Notes under the pieces: model-generated
What the model saw: only the letters and a program-made list of their open reading frames with translations
Told to the model about the DNA's origin: nothing
Databases searched by the model: none
Position numbers and translations under genes: made by a program
Shown: piece after piece, positions 51,793 through 60,231 of the stretch
Numbering within the stretch: the stretch's first letter is position 1
Layout of the letters: each line of letters opens with the position of its first letter
From: Bog-532 sp963830385
GTDB taxonomy: Bacteria; Actinomycetota; Actinomycetes; Streptosporangiales; Streptosporangiaceae
DNA: 64,000 nucleotides
Reading direction: 5' to 3'
NCBI GenBank assembly: GCA_963830385.1
Contig: CAWHMD010000008.1
Coordinates: 1-64,000, forward strand

Positions 51793-53213
51793 GGGTCAAG
51801 TCCCGTGGCGTGGTGTTTCGCGGTTAGCGCGTGATCCTTGTCGTGGGTTAGGCGCTGAGCGCCTGGAGGTCGTTGTCGGGGGTCACCTCCGAGGTGCCGG
51901 GTGCGAGGGTGATGCGGGAGCGGCCTAGGACGTCGAGGCCGAGGTAGCGACGCCCTTCGGCCCATTCGTCATGCTGTTCAGCCAGGACGGCGCCGACCAG
52001 GCGGATCAGGGCGTCGCGGCCGGGAAAGATCCCGACGACGTCGGTCCGGCGGCGGATCTCCCGGTTCAGCCGCTCCTGGGGATTGTTGCTCCAGATCTGC
52101 CGCCAGAGCTCTTTGGGGAAGCCGGTGAACGCCAGGACGTCCGCGCGGGCGGCGTCCAGGTGCACGGCGACCTTGGGCAGCTTTTCGGTGATGGCGTCGA
52201 TGAGCCGGTCGTACTGGGCGTGCACGGAGGCGGCATCGGGCTGGTCATAGACCGAGTGCAGCAGCGTCTTGACCCAGGGCCAGGACGCTTTCGGGGTGGC
52301 GGCCATCAGGTTCGCCGCGTAGTGGGTGCGGCACCGCTGCCAGCTGGCGCCGGGCAGGGTGGCGCCGATGGCCTCGGTCAGGCCGCGGTGGGCATCGGAG
52401 GTGACCAGGGCGACGCCGGTCAGGCCGCGGGCGGTCAGATCGCGGAAGAACCCCAGCCAGCCCGCGCCGTCTTCGGCGGAGGTGACCTGCAGGCCCAGGA
52501 TTTCCCGGTGCCCGTCACCGTTGACGCCCGTGGCCAGCAGCGCGTGCACGTTGACCACGCGGCCGCCTTCGCGGACCTTCAGCACCAGTGCGTCCGCGGC
52601 CACGAACGTGTAGGGCCCGGCGTCCAATGGCCGGGTCCGGAACGCCTCCACCTGCTCGTCCAGGTCGCGGGCCATCTCGCTGACCTGCGACTTCGACAGC
52701 CGGGTGATACCCAGCGATTCGACCAGCTTCTCCATCCGCCGGGTCGATACTCCCAGCAGGTAGCAGGTCGCCACGACCGAGGTCAGCGCAGCTTCGGCCC
52801 GGCGCCGGCGCTCCAGCAGCCAGTCCGGGAAGTACGACCCTGAGCGGAGCTTCGGGATCGCCATGTCCATCGTCCCGACCCGGGTGTCAAAGTCCCGGTG
52901 CCGGTAACCATTGCGGACGTTGACCCGCTCCGGGGACGGCACCCCATAGGGGGCACCGCAGATCGCGTCGGCCTCCGCCGACACCAGCGTGTCCACGAAC
53001 GTGGTCAGCAGCGAACGCAGCAAGTCCGGCGACGCGGACTCTAGCTGGTCGTGCAGCATGCGGGCAGGATCGATACTGGGCTTTGCGGCCATCGCGTAAA
53101 TCTCCAACGAGTCGACTTGGCAGGTCTCTCGAAGGATCACGCGGTGGCCGCCCTCACACCCTCACGCCACGCCCTCAACGGGCCGGTCGATACACCACTC
53201 TGCAGGACGCCAC
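51793..53213 (-). mobile_element. IS256-family insertion sequence inside the serine recombinase gene
   Basis: About 1421 bp. The ends are imperfect inverted repeats (GTCAAGTCCCG...GTGGTGTTTCG at the left; inward-reading GTGGCGTCCTG...GTGGTGTATCG at the right). It is flanked by a 9-bp duplication TGTCCAGGG (51784-51792 and 53214-53222); the run of G leaves one or two bases of doubt at the left end. It carries one transposase gene. Confidence 0.88.
51848..53092 (-). CDS. IS256-family (mutator-type) transposase
   Basis: 414 residues from ATG 53092 (an in-frame start at 53140 is possible). Family motifs: VNVRNGYRHRDFDTRVGTMD, IPKLRSGSYFPDWLLERRRR, catalytic Asp in FVAADALVLKVREGG, Asp in LVTSDAHRGLTEAIG, the QRCRTHYAANLMA motif, and Glu in NNPQERLNREIRRRTDVVGI. 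It is uninterrupted and presumably active. Confidence 0.93.
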   Translation of the reverse strand: MAAKPSIDPARMLHDQLESASPDLLRSLLTTFVDTLVSAEADAICGAPYGVPSPERVNVRNGYRHRDFDTRVGTMDMAIPKLRSGSYFPDWLLERRRRAEAALTSVVATCYLLGVSTRRMEKLVESLGITRLSKSQVSEMARDLDEQVEAFRTRPLDAGPYTFVAADALVLKVREGGRVVNVHALLATGVNGDGHREILGLQVTSAEDGAGWLGFFRDLTARGLTGVALVTSDAHRGLTEAIGATLPGASWQRCRTHYAANLMAATPKASWPWVKTLLHSVYDQPDAASVHAQYDRLIDAITEKLPKVAVHLDAARADVLAFTGFPKELWRQIWSNNPQERLNREIRRRTDVVGIFPGRDALIRLVGAVLAEQHDEWAEGRRYLGLDVLGRSRITLAPGTSEVTPDNDLQALSA

Positions 53214-53727
53214 TGTCCAGGGGTTACCTTGGCTGGTGCGGATGTCGCGTGCGTTGAGATCTTTGACGAGCCTGTCCTGGGGCTCGCCCGCCAGGAAACG
53301 CCTAGTCATCTCTCGGATGATTTCGGCCTCGTCCTCGCGTATGGTCACGAGATCGGCCTCGAACCCGAAGGGCCGGACCGAGCCGTTCGGCCCGCCCGCC
53401 ATCGCCCTAGCCTTCTTGCCACGAATAGTCCTAGTCGATAGCCGGTCCGAGTAGTACGCAGCTGCATTGATGGCGTCGCGGAACGCCTTCTTGCCGTTCG
53501 GGGTGCGCAGGTCATACTCACTCTCGCTGTCGAGGATGACGATGCCCCGGTCGGCGAGATCGATTATCCGCTCGGCGATCTTCGGGATGCGAGTGAGCCG
53601 TTCGAGGTCAAAGACAATCGCCCCGCCTGAGATGCCGCTCTCGAGCCGCTCCATCAGCTCATCCCACGCCTCGCGCTTGACGTTGGGCTTCCAGGCGGAC
53701 CGATCCAGATCGACCAGAACCTTGCCT
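53214..53727 (-). pseudogene. Large serine recombinase, middle part, 5'-truncated
   Basis: From about 53727 the frame reads GKVLVDLDRSAWKPNVKREA, GGAIVFDLERLTRIPKIAER, DSESEYDLRTPNGKKAFRDA and EIIREMTRRFLAGEPQDRLV up to LNARDIRTSQGNPWT at the IS. The first 40-50 residues, including the catalytic serine, are missing; at that point the sequence switches to an acyl-CoA dehydrogenase gene. The recombinase therefore cannot act, quite apart from the IS insertion. Confidence 0.85.
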
Positions 53728-54669
53728 GTCCTCGCCGCTGACGTACCGCTGGGCGGTTTCCCGGACCAGGGCCCGGCCGGCCAGGACGCCGGTCTGCTGG
53801 TCGGCCAGCATGGCCTGGACCAGCTGGAAGCCGCCGATGGCGGTGCCACCCTGGGTGGCCGAGGCGGCGTAGGCGACCGACTCGTCCAGGGCCCGCTGGG
53901 CCTGGCCGACCGCGAGCGCGGCGATGTGCACCCGGCCGCGCGCCAGCGAGGTCATCGCCGCCCGGTAGCCAGCATCTTCGTCCCCGCCAACCAGCGCGCC
54001 GTCCGGCACCCGCACCCCGGTGAACGTGACATCGGAGGTCCAGGCGCCTTCCTGGCCCATCTTCTTGTCCTTGGGTCCCACCAGCAGGCCCGGGCAGGAG
54101 GCGGGCACCAGGAACACCGCGATGCCGGTCCCCGGCGAGTCCGCGGGCCGGGTGCGGGCGAACACCACGAACAGGTCCGCCAGCGGCGCGTTGGTGATGA
54201 ACCTTTTCTGGCCGTCAATCACCCACTCATCGCCGTCGCGCACCGCGCTGGTGCGCAGCCCGGCCGGGTTGGACCCGGCCCCCGGCTCGGTCAGCGCGAA
54301 CGAGGCGACCACCTCACCGGAGGCGATCCGTCGCAGGTACTGGATCTTCTGCTCGCCGGTGCCGAACCGCACCAGCACCTGCCCGGCGATCCCGTTGTTG
54401 GTCCCGAACATCGACCGCAGCGCCAGCGAGGTGTAGCCGAACTCCATGGCCAGCTCGACGTCCTGGGACAGGTCGAGTCCCAGCCCGCCCCACTCCTCCG
54501 GGATGGCGTAGCCGAACAGCCCCATCTCGGCCGCCTGCTTGCGCAGGTCCTCGGGGATCGCGTTGGTGTCGGCGATCTCCTGCTCGCGCGGCACCACCCG
54601 GGTCCGGATGAAATCGCGAACCTGGTCCAGGATCAGCCGGAAGTCTTCGGTGCTGACAGTTGCGGTCAT
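53725..54669 (-). pseudogene. Acyl-CoA dehydrogenase, 3'-truncated
   Basis: The first 315 residues are normal: FRLILDQVRDFIRTRVVPRE, GYAIPEEWGGLGLDLSQDVE, FALTEPGAGSNPAGLRTSAV (FAD/substrate region), WVIDGQKRFITNAPLADLFV, and ARGRVHIAALAVGQAQRALD up to ETAQRYVSGEDR. The last 65-70 residues of the usual 380-390, with the catalytic Glu region and the C-terminal helices, are replaced by recombinase sequence read out of frame. It should oxidise acyl-CoA to enoyl-CoA, but this truncated form is unlikely to be active. ATG 54669. Confidence 0.85.
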
Positions 54670-54696
54670 CCCCTTATTGTCCGCTGGCGCCTGTCG

Positions 54697-55698
54697 TCAG
54701 GACCCGCGGGCATGCTTGGCCGCGTCGGCGGCGGCCTGGGCGACGCCGCCCTGGCCGAAACCGACCCCGATGACCTGGTCGTCGCGGCGCCGCTGGGCGT
54801 GCACCAGGTCGGTCAGCACCCGCAGGTCGGCGGCGGTCGGCTCGCCACCCAGGGGCAGCGCCCGCGGGTAGAGCGACCGGGACAGCACGGGGTTCAGCTC
54901 GGCCGCGTAGATGGACACCTTGGCCAGCAGCAGCAAGATGGCCACGATGCCGATGACCGAGCCGAACGTGCCGTACGTGTTGGAGGCGTTTTTCAGCGTG
55001 TGGGTGAGCAGCCCGGTCCCCACGGTGATCAGCGCGGTGAACGAGACCCCACCCATGACCGCGCCGGGCCACAGACCGCGCGGCCCGACCACTTTCGGCG
55101 TGAGCACGGTGAAGGCTGCGTAATACAGCCCGGAGTTGATGATCAGCAGCCCGGCCAGCACCGGCACCCGAATCGCGTAGTTGGACGTGCCGCCGGTGAC
55201 GTAGGTGGACAGCGCGGCGTTGACCAGGAACGTGCCGCCGATGATGACCAGGCCGGCCAGGCTGCGCCCGAGCCGGGGCAGGAAGCCGGTGGTCTTGGTC
55301 TGCGGGACGTTCCACACCGTGACCATGGCCTGCTGGGCGGACTGGGTCACACCCTGGGCGCCGTAGATCAGGCCGAGCAGGCCGATGACCAGGCCGACCG
55401 TGCTGCCGTGGAGCGAGCTGGAGCTGGCCGGGTTGAAGCTCGACCCCACCACCGGAAACTTGTGCAGGGTGGTGATCACCCCGGTGCCGAGCGACTCCTG
55501 GCCGATGAACCCCAGCACCGTCACCACTACCAGCAGCAGCGGGAAGATGGCCGTGAACCCGTACCAGGCCAGCGCGAGCACCTGCAGGTTGGCGTTGTCG
55601 TCACCGAACTTCTTCTGCATCGCGTAGGGAACGCCGGCCCACCGGACCCGTCGTTGCCAGGCGTCCAGCGCCCCTACCAGCTTTCGCAGCCGCTCCAT
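54697..55698 (-). CDS. YihY/BrkB family membrane protein
   Basis: 333 residues, about six helices: LALAWYGFTAIFPLLLVVVT (with the family AxxYxFxFAlFP-like motif), STVGLVIGLLGLIYGAQGVT, AMVTVWNVPQTKT, SLAGLVIIGGTFLVNAALST, GLWPGAVMGGVSFTALITVG and GIVAILLLLAKVSIYAAELN. The conserved ending YAAELNPVLSRSL is typical. The role is unclear in the family; envelope integrity has been suggested. It is 27 bases upstream of the acyl-CoA dehydrogenase gene, same strand, ATG 55698. It is intact. Confidence 0.85.
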   Translation of the reverse strand: MERLRKLVGALDAWQRRVRWAGVPYAMQKKFGDDNANLQVLALAWYGFTAIFPLLLVVVTVLGFIGQESLGTGVITTLHKFPVVGSSFNPASSSSLHGSTVGLVIGLLGLIYGAQGVTQSAQQAMVTVWNVPQTKTTGFLPRLGRSLAGLVIIGGTFLVNAALSTYVTGGTSNYAIRVPVLAGLLIINSGLYYAAFTVLTPKVVGPRGLWPGAVMGGVSFTALITVGTGLLTHTLKNASNTYGTFGSVIGIVAILLLLAKVSIYAAELNPVLSRSLYPRALPLGGEPTAADLRVLTDLVHAQRRRDDQVIGVGFGQGGVAQAAADAAKHARGS

Positions 55699-55772
55699 GA
55701 CCGGTTACTTTACGGAACTGCCAGGTCTTAACCGTCCCCGCCGCCGGGGCTGGGCGTGTCTCGCTGAGGTAT

Positions 55773-56795
55773 CTACCCGAAAGTGAACACGTAGGCCTGA
55801 ATGCCTGGTTCGGCGAACGTGATCTCGGCCGTCCGGTCCACCACCGGGCCGCGCTGGCGGATCAGCTGGTACAGCCGCGGCTCGCTGACGGTGCCGTGGC
55901 CGCGGGCGTCGGTGTCGGTGCCGTGCGCCGCACCCGGTCGCTGCCCGTCCAGCCGCACCTGGAAGCCCACCTCGTCCCCGGCCGCCTGGCCGGGGCTCAG
56001 CACCAGGTTCAGGTCACGGGCGTGGAACCGGGCAGTGAGCTGGCCGCCGGCCTGCTCCAGGGTGGCCGCCTCCTCGCCTGCGGTCCACGACCCGGCCAGG
56101 GCCCACTGGTTGAGCCGCAGGTCCGGGGGAGTGGTGTAGCCGGTGACCCGGCCCGGGACCAGCCCGCCCGGCGAGGCGAAGCCCTCGGTGCGCTCATAGC
56201 CGGTGTAGTTCTCCGGCGAACGCAGGCTCGGCCAGTCGGCGGCCGCCTCGACCCCGCCCGGGTTGGGGGTGACGACCCCGGTGCCCACGCCGCTGGCGCC
56301 CGCGTCGGTCAGCAGCTGCTGGATGACCATCTCGGACTGCCGGTACTCGCCCTCGCCGAAGTAGTGGTGCCGGAGCTTCCCCTCGGCGTCGGCGAAGTAC
56401 AGGGCCGGCCAGTAGTGGTTGCCGAACGCGCGCCAGATCTCGTAGTCGCTGTCGATCGCGACCGGGTACCCAATCCGCATGGTTTCCACCGCCCGGCGGA
56501 CCTGGTCCGGGTCGTGCTCGAAGCCGAACTCGGGGGTGTGCACGCCGATCACGGTCAGGCCGTGGCCGTCGTAATTCTCGGCCCAGCCGCGCAGGTAGGG
56601 GAGCTGCCGCAGCCAGTTGACGCAGGTGTAGGTCCAGAAGCTGACCAGCACCACCCGGCCGCGCAGGCCGGGTGGCTCCAGCGGCGGTGAGTTGAGCCAG
56701 CCGGTCGCGCCGCCGAAGCTCGCCAGCTCGCCTTCGACCGGCAACCGGGGCGCCGTCGTGTGCAGCCCCGCGGGCGTACGCCAGTGCACGTCCAT
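55773..56795 (-). CDS. Thioredoxin-like (AhpC/TSA, DipZ C-terminal type) protein
   Basis: About 340 residues: a thioredoxin fold with VVLVSFWTYTCVNWLRQLPY (single Cys, the second position is Trp as in many members), LTVIGVHTPEFGFEHDPDQV and ALYFADAEGKLRHHYFGEGE. A C-terminal beta domain follows (GQLTARFHARDLNLVLSPGQ, IQAYVFTFG), as in the DipZ-type extension. Redox function by a single-Cys mechanism is inferred. Start ATG 56795 with GGAGG upstream; the in-frame codon at 56831 is less likely. It is cytoplasmic, since no signal peptide is visible. Confidence 0.8.
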   Translation of the reverse strand: MDVHWRTPAGLHTTAPRLPVEGELASFGGATGWLNSPPLEPPGLRGRVVLVSFWTYTCVNWLRQLPYLRGWAENYDGHGLTVIGVHTPEFGFEHDPDQVRRAVETMRIGYPVAIDSDYEIWRAFGNHYWPALYFADAEGKLRHHYFGEGEYRQSEMVIQQLLTDAGASGVGTGVVTPNPGGVEAAADWPSLRSPENYTGYERTEGFASPGGLVPGRVTGYTTPPDLRLNQWALAGSWTAGEEAATLEQAGGQLTARFHARDLNLVLSPGQAAGDEVGFQVRLDGQRPGAAHGTDTDARGHGTVSEPRLYQLIRQRGPVVDRTAEITFAEPGIQAYVFTFG

Positions 56796-56930
56796 GACCC
56801 CAGCTTCCTCCGTCGACCGTGCGCCTCGCACCCGGGAAATGCCCGGGTGTCGAAAACATCGGGGAAACTTCGGCGTCGCGGAATATGCACCCCACCCGCT
56901 CTGTTGCAGACCGTGTAAGATTGCATTGAA

Positions 56931-56951
56931 TGCAGGTTTGCATCACCTGCA
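56931..56951. promoter_or_regulatory. Perfect inverted repeat, candidate TetR operator
   Basis: TGCAGGT (56931-56937) and ACCTGCA (56945-56951) are separated by 7 bases, about 20 bases before the TetR gene start and between divergent genes. This is a typical location and size for the autoregulatory operator of the TetR-MFS pair. Binding is not shown. Confidence 0.55.
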
Positions 56952-56972
56952 AGTCAGGCCGAGGGGGGCGCG

Positions 56973-57665
56973 ATGCTCACCGCTGAGCACGCAGCTGCGG
57001 AGCACGATGGCTCGCTGCGGGAACGGAAGAAGCGGGAGACGCGACGCCGGCTCCGCCGGGTCGCGCTGGGCCTGTTCGCCGACCGCGGCTACTCCAACGT
57101 CACCGCCGAGGAGATCGCCGAGGCGGCCGAGGTGTCGACGCGGACGTTCTTCAACTACTTCCCGTCCAAAGAGGCGGTACTGCTGAGCGCCGACCCGGAC
57201 CGCCTGGACGAAATCCGCGAGAGCGTCATGGCCGCGCCGGCCGGGACGCCCGCCGTCGAGGTTCTGCACCAGGCGATGCTGGCCTGGGCCCGGGAAGTGG
57301 TGGCGCAGCTCGCCGAGCTGGGCGGCGACCCCGCCAGCTGGCTCACCCGGATGAAGGCGGCCCGGGCCGACCTGCACCTGCGCACCGCGCAGGCGGCGCA
57401 GATGGAAGCGATCGAGCGGACGATCGCCGGGGCGCTGGCGCAGCGGCTGGGGACCGACCCGGAGCGTGACCCCTATCCCAACCTGCTTGCGGTGCTGGCC
57501 TCCGGGATGTTCCGGACCAGCCTTGCGTCCTGGGCCGCGTCCGGCGGCAGCGTGCCGCTGGAACGGCTCATTGATCTCGCGTTCGAGGCGCTCGCGGACG
57601 GGCTCCCCGAAACGGCATCGTTGCGTCACGCCCTCGATGGCGTGGACAGAAAGGACAACCTCTGA
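56973..57665 (+). CDS. TetR family transcriptional regulator
   Basis: N-terminal helix-turn-helix: RRLRRVALGLFADRGYSNVT, AEEIAEAAEVSTRTFFNYFP, SKEAVLL. The C-terminal ligand domain is helical (ALAQRLGTDPERDPYPNLLA). The stop overlaps the ATG of the MFS exporter gene (57665), so the two form an operon. The usual logic is repression of the exporter until a ligand binds. 230 residues, intact. Confidence 0.92.
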   Translation: MLTAEHAAAEHDGSLRERKKRETRRRLRRVALGLFADRGYSNVTAEEIAEAAEVSTRTFFNYFPSKEAVLLSADPDRLDEIRESVMAAPAGTPAVEVLHQAMLAWAREVVAQLAELGGDPASWLTRMKAARADLHLRTAQAAQMEAIERTIAGALAQRLGTDPERDPYPNLLAVLASGMFRTSLASWAASGGSVPLERLIDLAFEALADGLPETASLRHALDGVDRKDNL

Positions 57666-59383
57666 TGGCATCAGCCACTCCCTCTCCTGTGCCCGCGGGG
57701 GCGGCGCGTGAGCAGGCAGCCGGCAACCCCATGCCAGGGCTTAGCCACCGCCGCGTCCTGCTGATCATCGGCGCGCTCATGCTGGGCATGCTGCTCGCGG
57801 CCCTCGACCAGACGATCGTGTCCACGGCGCTGCCGACGATCGTCGGTGACCTGCGGGGCGGATCGCACATCGCCTGGGTCATCACCGCCTACCTGCTGAC
57901 CACCACGGTGTCCACGCCGTTGTGGGGCAAGCTCGGTGACCAGTACGGCCGGAAGACCTTCTTCCAGGCCGCGATCGTCATCTTCCTGGCCGGCTCGATC
58001 CTGTCGGGGCTGAGCAGCTCCATGCTCATGCTGATCTTGTTCCGGGCGGTCCAGGGGCTCGGTGCCGGCGGCCTGATGGTCGGCGCCCAGGCGATCATCG
58101 GCGACATCGTCTCGCCCCGTGAGCGCGGCAAGTACGTCGGCCTGTTCGGCGCGGTGTTCGGCGTCAGCAGCGTCATCGGCCCGCTGCTGGGCGGCGTGTT
58201 CGTGGACAACCTGACCTGGCGCTGGATCTTCTACATCAACGTCCCGATCGGTGTGATCGCGCTGGCCGTCGTGGCCATCCAGGTGCCGGGTCACCTGAGC
58301 CGGGTGCACCACAAGATCGACTATCTCGGTACCGCGGTGCTGGGGCTGGCCGTGACCTCGCTGATCCTGCTGACCAGCCTGGGTGGCAGCACCTACGCCT
58401 GGTCCTCGCTGCCGATCTACATCCTCGGTGCGGCCGGCGTCGTCCTGATCGGCGTGTTCGTGCTGGTCGAGCGCAAGGCGGCCGAGCCGGTACTGCCGTT
58501 GCACCTGTTCAAGCTGCGGGCCTTCTCGACCACCAGCGTGGTCGGCTTCATCGTCGGCTTCGCGATGTTCGGCGCGATCACCTACCTGCCCGCGTTCTTC
58601 CAGGTCGTCCGGGGCATCTCGCCCACCATCTCCGGGGTGTACCTGCTCCCGCTGATGGCCGGCCTGCTCGCGGTCTCGATCGCCTCCGGCCAGATCATCT
58701 CGCGGACCGGTAAGTACCGGTTCTTCCCGATCGCCGGGGCCGCGGCGATGACGCTGGGCTTGTACCTGCTGTCCCTGATGGGCGTGCACTCCGCTACCTG
58801 GCAGGACGCGATCTACATGCTCGTGCTCGGCGCGGGCATCGGCGGTGTCATGCAGGTGCTGGTGACGATCGTGCAGAACGCGGTGCCGCACAGTGAACTG
58901 GGCGTCGCGACCTCCGCGGCCACGTTCTTCCGGTCGATCGGCGGCTCGTTCGGGACCGCGATCTTCGGCGCGATCTTCTCCAACGTGCTGATCGGCAACC
59001 TGGCCAGCCACCTGCACGGGGTCTCGCTGCCGAAGGGCTTCAGCAGCGCGGACGTCACCCCGGCCGTGCTCAGCCACCTGTCCGCTGCGGTCCGCGACGG
59101 CTTCGTGGCCGGGTACGCCGAGTCGATCCAGACCGTGTTCCTGATCGCGGTGCCGATCGCCGCGCTGGCCTTCGTGGCTACCTGGTTCATCCCGCAGCTG
59201 GAGCTGAAGCGCTGGACCGGTGCCCCGGCCCAGGGCGACGCGGCCGCCCCGGCCGCGGCTCCCTCCGCCGCCGAAGTCACCGCCGACGCGGCGGGGGTTG
59301 TCCCCGCCGGCGCCGCGGAGCTCACGGAGCCTTCACCGCCCCACGAGCGGCTCGATCCGGAAAGCTCCGGAATGAGCGACTGA
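57665..59383 (+). CDS. MFS multidrug exporter, DHA2 (14-helix) family
   Basis: 572 residues, 14 predicted helices. Family motifs: LAALDQTIVSTALPTIVGDL in helix 1, WGKLGDQYGRKTFFQAAIVI (motif A), RAVQGLGAGGLMVGAQAIIG (motif B), GAVFGVSSVIGPLLGGVFVD (motif C). The C-terminal tail is Ala/Pro-rich. It expels drugs or toxic metabolites by proton antiport in the EmrB/QacA manner. Coupled to the TetR gene. Confidence 0.93.
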   Translation: MASATPSPVPAGAAREQAAGNPMPGLSHRRVLLIIGALMLGMLLAALDQTIVSTALPTIVGDLRGGSHIAWVITAYLLTTTVSTPLWGKLGDQYGRKTFFQAAIVIFLAGSILSGLSSSMLMLILFRAVQGLGAGGLMVGAQAIIGDIVSPRERGKYVGLFGAVFGVSSVIGPLLGGVFVDNLTWRWIFYINVPIGVIALAVVAIQVPGHLSRVHHKIDYLGTAVLGLAVTSLILLTSLGGSTYAWSSLPIYILGAAGVVLIGVFVLVERKAAEPVLPLHLFKLRAFSTTSVVGFIVGFAMFGAITYLPAFFQVVRGISPTISGVYLLPLMAGLLAVSIASGQIISRTGKYRFFPIAGAAAMTLGLYLLSLMGVHSATWQDAIYMLVLGAGIGGVMQVLVTIVQNAVPHSELGVATSAATFFRSIGGSFGTAIFGAIFSNVLIGNLASHLHGVSLPKGFSSADVTPAVLSHLSAAVRDGFVAGYAESIQTVFLIAVPIAALAFVATWFIPQLELKRWTGAPAQGDAAAPAAAPSAAEVTADAAGVVPAGAAELTEPSPPHERLDPESSGMSD

Positions 59384-59399
59384 CCACCCGCCCTTCATC

Positions 59400-59429
59400 G
59401 CCGCCGTGCCCACCCGGGTACGGCGGCGA
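59400..59429 (+). terminator. Hairpin after the MFS gene
   Basis: CGCCGCCGT (59400-59408) pairs with ACGGCGGCG (59421-59429) around a 12-base loop, 17 bases after the MFS stop. It is a GC-rich stem without a T tract, as is common for actinobacterial terminators. Confidence 0.55.
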
Positions 59430-59467
59430 TGACGCGGCGCCGGGCCGCGTCTCCCCGGTCATGATCC

Positions 59468-59518
59468 ATCGCTCGGTTGCGTTGTCAGTGAATAGCGCCG
59501 TCAACGCAACCGAGCGAT
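59468..59518. repeat. 17-bp perfect inverted repeat, bidirectional terminator candidate
   Basis: ATCGCTCGGTTGCGTTG (59468-59484) is repeated inverted as CAACGCAACCGAGCGAT (59502-59518) around a 17-base loop; one mismatch further out, GATC pairs too. It lies between the convergent MFS and surE genes. Its length and perfect match are unusual in this window. Confidence 0.6.
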
Positions 59519-59619
59519 TGATCTTGAAACTCGTGTGACTGGAGAGCTGAGGGTGGCACGCCCCGGTGCACACACCCCGGGTACATCGCGATGACCTGCC
59601 GAGCCGCCGCCCGGCGGGC

Positions 59620-60089
59620 CTAGCTTCCGCTGAACAAGATCCGGGCCAGGTCGGTGAGCCGCGCGTCGTCGGTCATGTCCGCCCGCAGCGGCGTGACCGA
59701 GATGGAGCCCGCGCCGACGGCGGCCACGTCGGTGCTGGCCCAGCAGCGTCGGCAGGTAACCCTCGACGCCGCCCCACTCGTCCGGTTTACCGGGTACCGA
59801 GGCCACGCTGAGCGCGGCGGCGGGCAACCCGCGCAGGGCCGCCTCGCGGGCCGCCCCGCAGGTGCCCGAGTACATGATGTCTCCAGCCAGATTGGGTCCG
59901 CGGTTGACGCCGGACAGCACCAGGTCCGGCGGGCGGTCGAGCAGCGCGCTGAGCGCGAGCGCCACGCAGTCGGCCGGGGCGACCGTCCACACGTCGTCAC
60001 TGACCGAATCGGCGGCGGTCTTGAGCTTCTGCAGCCCGATCGCGCCGATGCCGTCGTCGTTGACCAGAAGAAGCCGCGGCCTGCTCACC
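59620..60089 (-). pseudogene. surE: SurE 5'-nucleotidase with internal deletions
   Basis: RPRLLLVNDDGIGAIGLQKL starts a SurE protein with the metal motif NDDG. After VWTVAP it jumps directly to ADCVALALSALL, omitting about 45 residues of the usual core (including the SGAS loop). SGVNRGPNLAGDIMYSGTCG, AAREAALRGLPAAALSVASV follow; then a second gap and frame change lead to STDVAAVGAGSISVTPLRAD and the stop at 59620. The enzyme (nucleoside monophosphate phosphatase) is certainly inactive. The start is GTG 60089 or an ATG at 60166. Confidence 0.75.
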
Positions 60090-60231
60090 CGCTCACCGTA
60101 CCGGCGGCCGTTCGAGCAGATCGGGGGGATCTCGTCGTGCGGCCGGGGGAGGACGTGCGCGGACACGACCTGGTTGAGGTCAGCCCAGCGGGTAGAAGCC
60201 CACTACGCCTTTCTAGTGAGCGGGGAATGCC

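Noticed and set aside
53700..53740. Intact attL/attR core of a serine integrase at the dehydrogenase junction
   Set aside because: The recombinase lacks its own N-terminus there, so the junction is a deletion point rather than a clean attachment site.
53467..55731. 754-codon plus-strand open frame
   Set aside because: It runs antisense over the recombinase fragment, acyl-CoA dehydrogenase and YihY genes; a GC-rich shadow rich in Gly, Arg and Gln.
57671..59077. 468-codon minus-strand open frame opposite the MFS gene
   Set aside because: Antisense shadow with a repetitive Asp/Gln/Arg/His composition; the MFS protein on the other strand is clear.
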